Source: a virus
DNA length: 36,846 bases
Virus record (IMG/VR): IMGVR_UViG_3300025674_000146
Coordinates: 1-36,846 of that record
Strand: one strand, 5' to 3'
Shown: one piece after another, positions 15,206 through 22,547 of the stretch
How positions within the stretch are numbered: the first letter of the stretch is position 1
How the letters are laid out: each line of letters begins with the position of its first letter
Made by a program: the position numbers and the translations under genes
Notes under the pieces: generated by a model
Database searches by the model: none
The model's input: only the letters and a program-made list of their open reading frames with translations
Told to the model about the DNA's origin: nothing

Positions 15206-16066
15206 TCAACCAATCAACACGAACTCGCCACCAATACCGGCAGCTTCAATAGCGTCCTTGTCGTTCGCCGTCACCGTATTGACACGACCACCCTGGAACA
15301 CCTGATCTGCCGTCACAATGTCATCAACAGTCGGGATCACATAAGCCGTGTAAACGCCGTCCTTCTTGATGACCGTCAACTCGGTGCCAGAACCCGGATG
15401 GACAGCGACATGCAACTGGCCCCACTTCTTCGACGTGCGGTTCGGCTTACTCGTCGGACCGGCAGGGTTGAAATACTGGAAGTACGTCTCGGTAATTACA
15501 GCGTCAGCGCCCGGAATCGAAGTCGTAGGCGACACGCTCACCGTCACGTTCGCATCCCCCGAAGCCGTAGCCCCCAACGACGCCGACCCTGCAATCGCAG
15601 CAGGAGCAGTATCGCCATTGACCACGACAGTCGGCGTCGGGATCGTGGCTGCGCCGCTGATAGCCGACGGGAACGCCTCGCCGTCAACGATGACCGTCGG
15701 CAGCGGGATCGTAGCCGTACCGCCAACAGCAGCAGGCGCAGCAACAGCCGTGCCCGAAGCAGACGCATCAACAGCGCCCGAACCGGCAACAGCCGCAGGC
15801 GCAACCGTCGCCGTTCCGCTGCCGGTAGCCGCAACAGCAGCCGACCCGACAACAGCAGCGGGAGCAACATTGGCTGCGCCGCTTGCAGTCGCATCAACCG
15901 CAGCCGAACCCGCAATAGCAGCAGGCGCAACCGTGACGCTGATCGAAACCGTCGCCCCGAGCGTCGCAGACCCGGTAACTGCGGCAGGCGTGACGATGAC
16001 GTTGACGCCGCCGTCGTACCTGAGGAGGTCTTGACGGTAGGTGTTTGTTGACCGGTATGCGGTCAT
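15206..16066 (-). CDS. Repeat-containing virion surface protein
   Basis: This 286-residue protein has about eight repeats near 18 residues long, of the form VAPAAVAGSAAVDATASGT, over residues 25-185, separated by a variant VIVDGEAFPSAISGAATIP pair. Such Ala/Gly/Val repeats are typical of flexible tail or fibre shafts. The C-terminal 95 residues form a distinct domain (PTSKPNRTSKKWGQLHVAV) of unknown type. No strong ribosome binding site precedes the ATG, so it may depend on coupling to the fibre gene upstream. Confidence 0.6.
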   Translation of the reverse strand: MTAYRSTNTYRQDLLRYDGGVNVIVTPAAVTGSATLGATVSISVTVAPAAIAGSAAVDATASGAANVAPAAVVGSAAVAATGSGTATVAPAAVAGSGAVDASASGTAVAAPAAVGGTATIPLPTVIVDGEAFPSAISGAATIPTPTVVVNGDTAPAAIAGSASLGATASGDANVTVSVSPTTSIPGADAVITETYFQYFNPAGPTSKPNRTSKKWGQLHVAVHPGSGTELTVIKKDGVYTAYVIPTVDDIVTADQVFQGGRVNTVTANDKDAIEAAGIGGEFVLIG

Positions 16067-16070
16067 GAGG

Positions 16071-17273
16071 CTACGCCGCCTCTAGCGCAGCAACCCGAGC
16101 CGACAACTGCTGCACAGCCTTCACCAACGGAGCAATCAACTCTTCGTAACGAATACCCTGACGATCAGGAATATCCTCGAAAGTGCCGTCTTCCATCTTG
16201 ACGGACTCGGCTGGCGAGTTGATCCACACCGCACGGTCAGAAGCCTGGTCGCCCAGCGTTGAAGCAACTTCTTGTGCGATGAAGCCCATGTGTTCACGGG
16301 TGCCGGTGTAGCCGCCACGGTCGTTCCACACAAACGAAACGGGTCGCAGGTCGTTGATGAAATCTAGGCCGAGGTCAAGGTCGGTGATGCTTGTCTTGTC
16401 TCGCTGGTCGGATGTTTGGATGGTGCCGTTTGTGGCGAATACGTCGTCCCAGCGAAGGGTTGCGGTGCCGCAGTCGTAAGTGTTATCGGCATACGGGCGC
16501 AAACCTGTGCTGTCTACACGCACTCGGTAAGCGCCCTGAGTGTACACATAAAAAACTTGTGACGACTGAATCCGAAGATCGTCCGTGCTACCCATAAAGA
16601 TCTGACCGATCAACGTGTCCGTCTGATCTTTGAACTGGATGTTGCCTGCGATGTTGGTAGTGCTGTTGCTGTCACGCAGAACCAGCAACGGCGATGCATC
16701 CTCCAATAAGGCGTCGCCCACTACATGAAGCTGCTTCTCGGGAACGGTCGTGCCGATACCGACACGCTGATCCGCACCATCAAGATGGATCAGATCAGAA
16801 CCGCCAGCCCCAAGACGAAGATCATCGCCAGAACCTTTAACAAACACCTGATTAGCGTCTGTGCTGTCGCTGTCTTGCAAATTAATTAAGACGGTAGCGT
16901 CCGTGGACTCAAACAACGCCACAGCGTTGACGGTGCCTCCGTTAACGTGCAGCGCTTTGCTAGGCGACGCAGTGCCGACACCGACACGATCATTCGTTGC
17001 ATCCACATGCAACGTGTCCGTATCAACCGTCAACCCAGCAAGCGACGGAGCAGTCGACCAACCAGACGTACCCGCACCAGTACCAGCCAACACCGAATCA
17101 GCAACAGCAGACGAAGACCCAGTACCAACCTTCGTCTCCAACGCAATAATCGCGCCAGAATGATTCGTATGGACAACATCATGCTCGAACCCAGCATCGT
17201 CCATCTCCGTCGTAGACAACGGCGACGGCTGCTCCGTGCCGGTATCCAACGATCCTGGGTAGTTCGTAGCCAT
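16071..17273 (-). CDS. Tail fibre with C-terminal S74 chaperone (400 aa)
   Basis: This 400-residue fibre starts MATNYPGSLDTGTEQPSPLS, an N-terminus typical of fibres that attach to phage tails. The middle is beta-rich with ALHVNGGTVN and LIHLDGADQRVGIGT-like repeats of about 40 residues. From residue 287 TSDQRDKTSI (Ser288, Lys293) starts an S74 intramolecular chaperone domain, followed by GLDFINDLRPVSFVW, GFIAQEV and a C-terminal coiled coil. Family members cut themselves before this Ser-Asp. The start overlaps the upstream stop. Confidence 0.85.
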   Translation of the reverse strand: MATNYPGSLDTGTEQPSPLSTTEMDDAGFEHDVVHTNHSGAIIALETKVGTGSSSAVADSVLAGTGAGTSGWSTAPSLAGLTVDTDTLHVDATNDRVGVGTASPSKALHVNGGTVNAVALFESTDATVLINLQDSDSTDANQVFVKGSGDDLRLGAGGSDLIHLDGADQRVGIGTTVPEKQLHVVGDALLEDASPLLVLRDSNSTTNIAGNIQFKDQTDTLIGQIFMGSTDDLRIQSSQVFYVYTQGAYRVRVDSTGLRPYADNTYDCGTATLRWDDVFATNGTIQTSDQRDKTSITDLDLGLDFINDLRPVSFVWNDRGGYTGTREHMGFIAQEVASTLGDQASDRAVWINSPAESVKMEDGTFEDIPDRQGIRYEELIAPLVKAVQQLSARVAALEAA

Positions 17274-17401
17274 CAGTCTTCCTCAGCAGCCTCCTGCGGC
17301 TGCGACAACTTCGCAATCTGCACCGCCTGAACGGCGATCTCAAAGTGCAGCGGGAACCGCTCCCGAATTACTCGCACCACTTCCTCAGCGGTCACTTCCA
17401 T
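17273..17401 (-). CDS. Small hypothetical protein (42 aa)
   Basis: A 42-residue helical frame begins MEVTAEEVVRVIRERFPLHF and ends SQPQEAAEED. It fills the gap between a structural gene and the fibre gene and overlaps the fibre start by three bases. The amphipathic IRERFPLHFEIAVQAVQIAK segment suggests a coiled-coil or oligomer. Similar small genes lie before fibre genes in many actinophages. Unknown function. Confidence 0.6.
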   Translation of the reverse strand: MEVTAEEVVRVIRERFPLHFEIAVQAVQIAKLSQPQEAAEED

Positions 17402-17409
17402 CTTTACTC

Positions 17410-17850
17410 CTACGGGGTCAGGTCAATCTGCAAGAACCCGCCCGCAGCGAACTGCACAGTAAAGGTTCCGTTCGATGACGAAATGTCCGACCCGAAATCC
17501 AACAGGCAGAACAGCGGGTCACCGGCGAGCGTATCATCCACAATCACCGCAGCCCGGGCCGTAATAGTCGAAGAAGTCCAAGCAGCATCAGTCGCATCAA
17601 AGTTCAACGAACCCGAACTGATCGCCATGCTGAAACCCGACAAAGCGTTGCCGTCAGCCGTGTAGCCGGTGCCGGACACCTCGCCAGACGACAAATCAGC
17701 CCAAAGGTCATGAGTGTCAAAGTCGGGCGTGATCGTGTTATCAACGAGACGGATGTCGAACGTGTCACTATCGACGTTCACCGCAAGCTGGGACGCATCA
17801 AGAACGTCACGAAAGGTCGGAAGAAAGACACCGGATGCGGTGACAGCCAT
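17410..17850 (-). CDS. Small virion structural protein
   Basis: This 146-residue protein is beta-rich with a hydrophobic core (TFRDVLDASQLAVNVDSDTF, FCLLDFGSDISSSNGTFTVQF). Its place is after the capsid gene and before fibre genes, which suits a head or tail decoration protein. A clear CAGGAGTAGCT ribosome binding site overlaps the stop of the preceding gene. The family is not recognised. Confidence 0.6.
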   Translation of the reverse strand: MAVTASGVFLPTFRDVLDASQLAVNVDSDTFDIRLVDNTITPDFDTHDLWADLSSGEVSGTGYTADGNALSGFSMAISSGSLNFDATDAAWTSSTITARAAVIVDDTLAGDPLFCLLDFGSDISSSNGTFTVQFAAGGFLQIDLTP

Positions 17851-17852
17851 AG

Positions 17853-18035
17853 CTACTCCTGAGCGTTACCGACGCCACGAGCAGCGTCGGGGGTAGCGAC
17901 CGCATCAACCCGGCCACTCCAATGTTCGGTCTGATACCCGGCAGTACCGGGACGGTCCTCACGCTCAACCCGAGTGCGACGAACCTTCTTCTTGGAGTCA
18001 GGCATGATGAACCCGACCGAAGAGTACTTACCCAT
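17853..18035 (-). CDS. Small basic hypothetical protein (60 aa)
   Basis: This 60-residue basic, disordered protein begins MGKYSSVGFIMPDSKKKVRR and ends GVGNAQE. A GGAGG site precedes the ATG at 18035; a frame-open upstream ATG overlaps that site and is less likely. It lies between the capsid terminator and the next structural gene. The composition suggests a small virion component. Unknown. Confidence 0.55.
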   Translation of the reverse strand: MGKYSSVGFIMPDSKKKVRRTRVEREDRPGTAGYQTEHWSGRVDAVATPDAARGVGNAQE

Positions 18036-18057
18036 CTGTACCTCCATCTAAAGAGAG

Positions 18058-18092
18058 AAAGGGGCGGGGGAAGATGGAGACCCCCGCCCCTT
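18058..18092 (-). terminator. Rho-independent terminator after the major capsid gene
   Basis: Read on the minus strand, AAGGGGCGGGGG and CCCCCGCCCCTT form a perfect 12-bp stem around a 10-base loop, followed by a TTTCTCTCTTT tract. It sits 10 bases after the capsid stop. Partial readthrough would give more capsid than tail mRNA. Confidence 0.8.
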
Positions 18093-18101
18093 CAACCTCT
18101 A

Positions 18102-19040
18102 TCAGTTGGCGCCGATGGAGCTGGCCGTCTCGTAGCGACGGATCGCAGCCTCACGGAACCGGGCGTAACCGCCCAGCCAGTACCAGCCGATCGGGTGGAA
18201 ACGCATCAGCGAATCGGTCACCGGACCACGACGGACCTGCGGGACCGCCGCCGACTCCGACGAGCTGAACGCCTTCGCCAGACATTCCTGACCGAGAATG
18301 AGGGACTGGTAAACGTCCACGGTGGAAGCGCCGCCGTCAGCGACGATGTTCACACGCGGGGTTTCGATCCAGCTAACGCCCTCAAACACGCCGACGATGC
18401 CCTGCCAGCGGCGGTAGTCCTCGCCGCCGGTGTTGTTGACCGGCTCAGCCCAGCCAGCAGCGCCGGTTTCGGCACGAAGGTCAACCGACTGATCCGGGTG
18501 GATCATGCCGATGTAGGTGGTGCCAACGAACGGCATCACGTTGTCGCCACGCAGACCAGCAACAACCTCACGGATCGAAGCAGCGCTGTAGGTGTCCGAA
18601 GCGGTGATGGCAGCCTGGGTAGCCTGACCCTCAAACTTGACGTTGGTGCCGCCGACAAGAACGTCACGGGCAAGGGTGTCAAGCGAGATACCGGCGTTGA
18701 AGCCGATCAGGTTCGCAGCGTCAGCATCAACGGCGGTGTAGTCGGTGCCCCGAGCCTTCGCCGTGGTGTTGATCGTGTTGCCGTACTCACGGAGAGTCAC
18801 GGTGACCTGCGAATCGCTCATGGCGACAGCAGTCACATCGCTGGTCTCGGTCAGTTCGGTGGTAGCAGCGGCAAGGTCACTACGAAGCGTGAAATTGACC
18901 GAACCACCCTGATGGGTAGCGACCGGACGCACGGTGGCGACCTGATCGTGATGAAGCTGAGGACGAAGCGCAAAATACATGCGCTTGTCGAAAGCGGTGG
19001 TACCAGCCGTGTTCAGGCTGGAAACTTGAGTGTAAGCCAT
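18102..19040 (-). CDS. Major capsid protein, N4-gp56-like
   Basis: This 312-residue protein begins MAYTQVSSLNTAGTTAFDKRMYFALRPQL and has the shape of the N4-gp56 capsid family: an LRPQ-like N-terminal segment, TTELTETSDVTAVAMSD followed by REYGNTI, then GRRWQGIVGVFEGV-like and GYARFREAAIRRYE C-terminal strands. I chose the ATG at 19040 because AGGAGG lies before it; the longer frame runs through the leader hairpin. It is the only gene between two hairpins, a strong terminator after it and a leader hairpin before it. Confidence 0.78.
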   Translation of the reverse strand: MAYTQVSSLNTAGTTAFDKRMYFALRPQLHHDQVATVRPVATHQGGSVNFTLRSDLAAATTELTETSDVTAVAMSDSQVTVTLREYGNTINTTAKARGTDYTAVDADAANLIGFNAGISLDTLARDVLVGGTNVKFEGQATQAAITASDTYSAASIREVVAGLRGDNVMPFVGTTYIGMIHPDQSVDLRAETGAAGWAEPVNNTGGEDYRRWQGIVGVFEGVSWIETPRVNIVADGGASTVDVYQSLILGQECLAKAFSSSESAAVPQVRRGPVTDSLMRFHPIGWYWLGGYARFREAAIRRYETASSIGAN

Positions 19041-19076
19041 AGCGGAAGGGCCTCCTAGCCCTGGAAGATGATCCTT

Positions 19077-19097
19077 CCGCCCGAAGGTATCGGGCGG
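19077..19097 (-). promoter_or_regulatory. Leader hairpin before the major capsid gene
   Basis: CCGCCCGA (19077-19084) pairs perfectly with TCGGGCGG (19090-19097) around a five-base loop in the gap between scaffold and capsid genes. There is no U-run behind it, so it is more likely an mRNA stabiliser or processing site than a terminator. Confidence 0.5.
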
Positions 19098-19113
19098 TTC
19101 CACACGGCGCTAT

Positions 19114-19596
19114 TTAGTAACTGGCTCCAAAGCCACCCTCAACCATGAGTCCAGCTTCAGCTTCCAAAGCCTCAAGTTCTGCGAGGGAAGAAGCGTTCGC
19201 CATGCGAGTAGCAATGTCCGGCGGAATAGCGGGAGCTTCACCGGCAACGCTTTCGATCGCTGCCAAACCCTGAACCTCATCATCGGTGACGGGATTCGTA
19301 GGTTCCGAAATCAACCCATACTCCTTGGCCTCCGCTTGAATACGCTCAATGGTGAGGTCTTCCTCACCGGCAAGCGCCTTGCGGAGCAACTTGGCTGTAG
19401 GGGAATCCCCAATGCCAGCCTCGTCAAACAAAGCCTCGCGCTCATACCGGGCAACTTTGGACTCCAACTCGGAAACCCGAGCAGAATCCACTCCGTCGAT
19501 CTTGGATTTGAGTGCCCCACGCAATCTCGTAATGAGTTCGTGGTCGCTATCCTCCGCAAGCTCAACGAGAGCTTTCAGTTCCTCAATATCGGCCAT
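19114..19596 (-). CDS. Capsid scaffolding protein
   Basis: This 160-residue acidic, helical protein (ELKALVELAEDSDHELITRL, then RVSELESKVARYEREALFDE as a coiled coil at about residues 39-60, then IERIQAEAKEYGLI) is directly upstream of the capsid gene. The size, coiled coil and low aromatic content match phage scaffolds, which fill the procapsid and leave before packaging. No protease domain is seen. Confidence 0.7.
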   Translation of the reverse strand: MADIEELKALVELAEDSDHELITRLRGALKSKIDGVDSARVSELESKVARYEREALFDEAGIGDSPTAKLLRKALAGEEDLTIERIQAEAKEYGLISEPTNPVTDDEVQGLAAIESVAGEAPAIPPDIATRMANASSLAELEALEAEAGLMVEGGFGASY

Positions 19597-19697
19597 GTGC
19601 TTTCGCCTCCTACCCTCGTGTCTTTCCCAAGGAGGGATTGCGGGGAAAGACAGATATGGGTTGTTGATTTACGCAGGCTCTTCGCCCGGTACCCACA

Positions 19698-19726
19698 AGT
19701 ATGCCGAATAAAACACTTAGCGGCAA
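19698..19726 (-). promoter_or_regulatory. Putative promoter upstream of scaffold and capsid genes
   Basis: On the minus strand TTGCCG (19721-19726) and CATACT (19698-19703) are 17 bases apart, close to the sigma70 consensus. The sequence is AT-rich next to it (TAAGTGTTTTATTC) in an otherwise GC-rich region, in a 130-base gap before the scaffold gene. A TACTTG repeat lies nearby. Confidence 0.4.
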
Positions 19727-19729
19727 GTA

Positions 19730-19885
19730 TTACTGGCACGACTCGCACGACTCGGGATTTTCCAAGTCACACGACGGCTCAATAACCTCGTCGGCGTTCT
19801 CGCCCCAATCAATTTCTAGCGAGCCAATTTCGCCCAACTCGCCAGTTTGATACAGGTCCATAAGGGTGCGGGGTTCAGGAGTCAT
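19730..19885 (-). CDS. Small acidic Cys-containing protein (51 aa)
   Basis: A 51-residue frame begins MTPEPRTLMDLYQTGELGEI and ends NPESCESCQ with a CxxC. It starts within the end of the 24-residue gene upstream. The C-terminal CDLENPESCESC could bind zinc or iron. Unknown function. Confidence 0.45.
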   Translation of the reverse strand: MTPEPRTLMDLYQTGELGEIGSLEIDWGENADEVIEPSCDLENPESCESCQ

Positions 19886-19949
19886 AAAGCGCCAACCCGA
19901 CCAAAGCAGCCGACACAATCAAACCCACGGCAAACACGATGAAAGGCAT
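19875..19949 (-). CDS. Possible 24-residue membrane peptide
   Basis: The frame MPFIVFAVGLIVSAALVGLA-LYDS is a single hydrophobic helix. It starts five bases after the stop of the preceding gene and overlaps the next start by 11 bases. No good ribosome binding site is present. Coding is plausible from packing and composition only. Confidence 0.35.
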   Translation of the reverse strand: MPFIVFAVGLIVSAALVGLALYDS

Positions 19950-19953
19950 CGGG

Positions 19954-20763
19954 CTACTCTGCCACACCCAGACCGGCGACGCCACCGGCAAACCCGCCGC
20001 CACCAGTAAACGCAGCCTGCGCTTCCTGGCGTGCCTCTTCCAAACGCTGCGTCGCAGGCGCCTCACCCGCCGCCAACGACAACAACTCGGCACGAGTAAA
20101 GTCACGCGTCAACTGCTCCGACCGGGACAGCAAACCAAACGTCTGGCGAGCCACATCAACATCGACGCCCTGCCCCGCCAACTGCTCAGCCTCCTGACGG
20201 GTCAAGTCTCCAAAGCCTTGCACCCGAGCCTGACTCGCAACCTGCGCCGCCTGAATACGCTGCTGCACCACCGGCAAACCAACCGACTCGTTCAACAACG
20301 CACCAAGCAACTCGCCCTGCGTGCCGCCCATGCCGTAAAACTCACGAGCAATCGCCTGCGTCTCAGGGTCGGCTTGACGGAACGCAACCTCCTGCGCCAC
20401 CGCAGCCTGCAACTCGTTGTAGCCCTGATCGTTAATCATCGCTTCCTGAGCATCAATCGTCCCCTCAGGCAACCCGTAGAACGACTCCAACTCGGCAACC
20501 TGCCGCTCATACGCCAAAATCTCAACAGGCGATACCGGAGGAAGATTCTGCTCCCGCCGGGAAAACACGGCACGGAACCGGCGCTGGAACGCAGGCTGCT
20601 GCTCCAACTCAAGCTCAACCCGGTCAGCCGAAGCGCCCGCAGACAAAAGACCAGTTGCCCAGCCCGTTAACTCCTCAAGACCATAATTTGCCAGCAACTC
20701 CTCAATTGTTGCCGACAACGCATCCGAAACAGCATCGTCTAAAGACTCAACATTTACAGCCAT
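19954..20763 (-). CDS. Virion protein, Ala/Glu/Gln-rich
   Basis: This 269-residue protein is mainly helical (LDDAVSDALSATIEELL, YERQVAELESFYGL, RQEAQAAFTGGG) and ends in a glycine-rich tail. It lies in the block between the giant virion protein and the scaffold. A head-internal or ejection protein is a reasonable guess. It is not recognised. Confidence 0.6.
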   Translation of the reverse strand: MAVNVESLDDAVSDALSATIEELLANYGLEELTGWATGLLSAGASADRVELELEQQPAFQRRFRAVFSRREQNLPPVSPVEILAYERQVAELESFYGLPEGTIDAQEAMINDQGYNELQAAVAQEVAFRQADPETQAIAREFYGMGGTQGELLGALLNESVGLPVVQQRIQAAQVASQARVQGFGDLTRQEAEQLAGQGVDVDVARQTFGLLSRSEQLTRDFTRAELLSLAAGEAPATQRLEEARQEAQAAFTGGGGFAGGVAGLGVAE

Positions 20764-20776
20764 CAGATTTCCTTCC

Positions 20777-21658
20777 TCATCGACGCACGCCCATCGCTTT
20801 CGTCAAACCGTTGACAACCGCAAGAGCCTCATCTTCGCCTTGGCGACTTTCCCAGAACTCATCTCTTGACCGAATGTACCGTTCGGTTTCGGACAACGAC
20901 ATCGCCCGAACCTGTCCGCCATCACCAATTGACAACACGTCCCGATACTCGCCGGTAAAGTCCACGTCCTGCATGTTCTTACCCAGCATGTTCGCAATCA
21001 ACTGCTTCTGCGGAGCCATGTATTCCGAAACGCTCACACCCTCGTCAATCAAGGCAGCAAACTGCGGGTACTGATTCTTTGCCACAGAAGTCACATAAGA
21101 ATCCACGCCGCCCTGAGTCAACTCACCAGTAGCAAGTTTGGTTGCCAACGACCTCTGCGTTTCCGCATCAATCGTGACCAGATTGTCCGCAGCCTGCTTA
21201 CGGATGTTTGCTTCAGCGGAAAGCATCGAACCTGCGCTAAACGCCTGCGTGCCCGCCAGGATCAAACCCACAATTTCGTCGTCGTTTAGCTTGCGACGCA
21301 AAGAATCAGTAGCCAATGCGTCCAGATCATCTGCCGAAAAGTCTGAACCCAACTGTGAAACAAGGTCCGAAATGCGTCCCTTTTCCTCTTCGACCTGACG
21401 AGCTACTTCCTCATCATTTGCCGGATCAGAAGCTAGAAGGTCCCAGTCTCGCTCGGCAGCAGTACGAGACGTAAACCAGTCAGTCGCCCGAAGCTGAGCG
21501 TTAAACGTCTCAACTGTGAACTCACCCTCAGCAGCTTCCTCAAGAATCGGCCCCAACTCGGGGTGCTCTAACGCCCAAGCAAAACCTGGGAATCGTTCTC
21601 GGACAATCTCACGCCACTGATCGACATTCTCTACTTCATTCCAATCAACTTCAGCCAT
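20777..21658 (-). CDS. Virion protein, helical
   Basis: This 293-residue acidic, helical protein (for example NDEEVARQVEEEKGRISDLVSQL, then DDLDALATDSLRRKLNDDE) has a two-residue gap to the next gene start. Like its neighbours it is probably an internal head or ejection protein. The low aromatic content and length are typical of such proteins. No family is recognised. Confidence 0.6.
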   Translation of the reverse strand: MAEVDWNEVENVDQWREIVRERFPGFAWALEHPELGPILEEAAEGEFTVETFNAQLRATDWFTSRTAAERDWDLLASDPANDEEVARQVEEEKGRISDLVSQLGSDFSADDLDALATDSLRRKLNDDEIVGLILAGTQAFSAGSMLSAEANIRKQAADNLVTIDAETQRSLATKLATGELTQGGVDSYVTSVAKNQYPQFAALIDEGVSVSEYMAPQKQLIANMLGKNMQDVDFTGEYRDVLSIGDGGQVRAMSLSETERYIRSRDEFWESRQGEDEALAVVNGLTKAMGVRR

Positions 21659-21659
21659 C

Positions 21660-22547
21660 TCAAGCTCCCATCAATTGCGACAAAACCGAGGTCATCTTTT
21701 GGAACCTATTAGCGGTAGCTCCGCCCGGGTCTTGCTCTTCCAATGACATTTCGGCAAAAGTCTGAGCACTCGGCGCTGTTCCGACCTCGCCCCCTCGGGC
21801 CAATGCCTTCTGGTACACCCGCTCACTCTTGTGGTAAGCGTCCACCATTCGCTCAATTTGATCGTCCTCAACAAACACGCCGCCTGTTTTAGTTTTTGCT
21901 ACCTGCTTAAAAGTTGCCTTCAGGTCATCACGGTTCGTCAAACGGATCGTAGGAGCAACCTTGCCGCCGTCGTCCTTAACCGGACCGCCCATTTCAACAA
22001 GGTACGCAAGCATCGCAGCAGCGCTCGCACCGTTGACATTAGCGATACGCAACAGCCCCCTGTTGGCGTCAACCGATGCCGCATCCCAAACGCCCCGAGT
22101 GAAGTCATCTTCATCAAGGAGGCCAGCACGCACCATCTTGTCTTGGTAAAGAGCTACTGCCTCAGGCGACATTGCGTTAGGGACACGGGCGCGATCGTCA
22201 AACCAAATGTACGCTTGGTCGTTCTCAAAATACCTAGGCCGAACAGGGCCTCCGTAAGTGTATTCAAGCCCCAACTCGCCCGTGAGCTGCGACACAACCG
22301 GGTTGTTAGTGATCTGCCTAAAGCTAAGAGTTACAAACTCGCCCGACGACGTTGGAATGACATTGCCTGCGTCGTCCAAAACTGGCTGACCATCGGCGTC
22401 AAGAACAATCGGCTCTTCGTAAGTCGTGTCGAACCCGGGAGGCAGGATTGCCCTCCTGCCAGGATCAAACTGAAAATCAGTCTCTTCTTCCTCCCCCTCA
22501 GGGGTAGGGGCGTCAGGGGTGCCAAATTGGAACCTTGGTGCTCCCAT
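21660..22547 (-). CDS. Virion protein, acidic
   Basis: This 295-residue protein begins MGAPRFQFGTPDAPTPEGEE with a disordered acidic N-terminus, then LDADGQPVLDDAGNVIPTSS and a helical region to the end. The start codon overlaps the giant gene's stop. The three genes 19954-22547 share size and style and may be a set of ejection proteins. Unknown. Confidence 0.6.
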   Translation of the reverse strand: MGAPRFQFGTPDAPTPEGEEEETDFQFDPGRRAILPPGFDTTYEEPIVLDADGQPVLDDAGNVIPTSSGEFVTLSFRQITNNPVVSQLTGELGLEYTYGGPVRPRYFENDQAYIWFDDRARVPNAMSPEAVALYQDKMVRAGLLDEDDFTRGVWDAASVDANRGLLRIANVNGASAAAMLAYLVEMGGPVKDDGGKVAPTIRLTNRDDLKATFKQVAKTKTGGVFVEDDQIERMVDAYHKSERVYQKALARGGEVGTAPSAQTFAEMSLEEQDPGGATANRFQKMTSVLSQLMGA

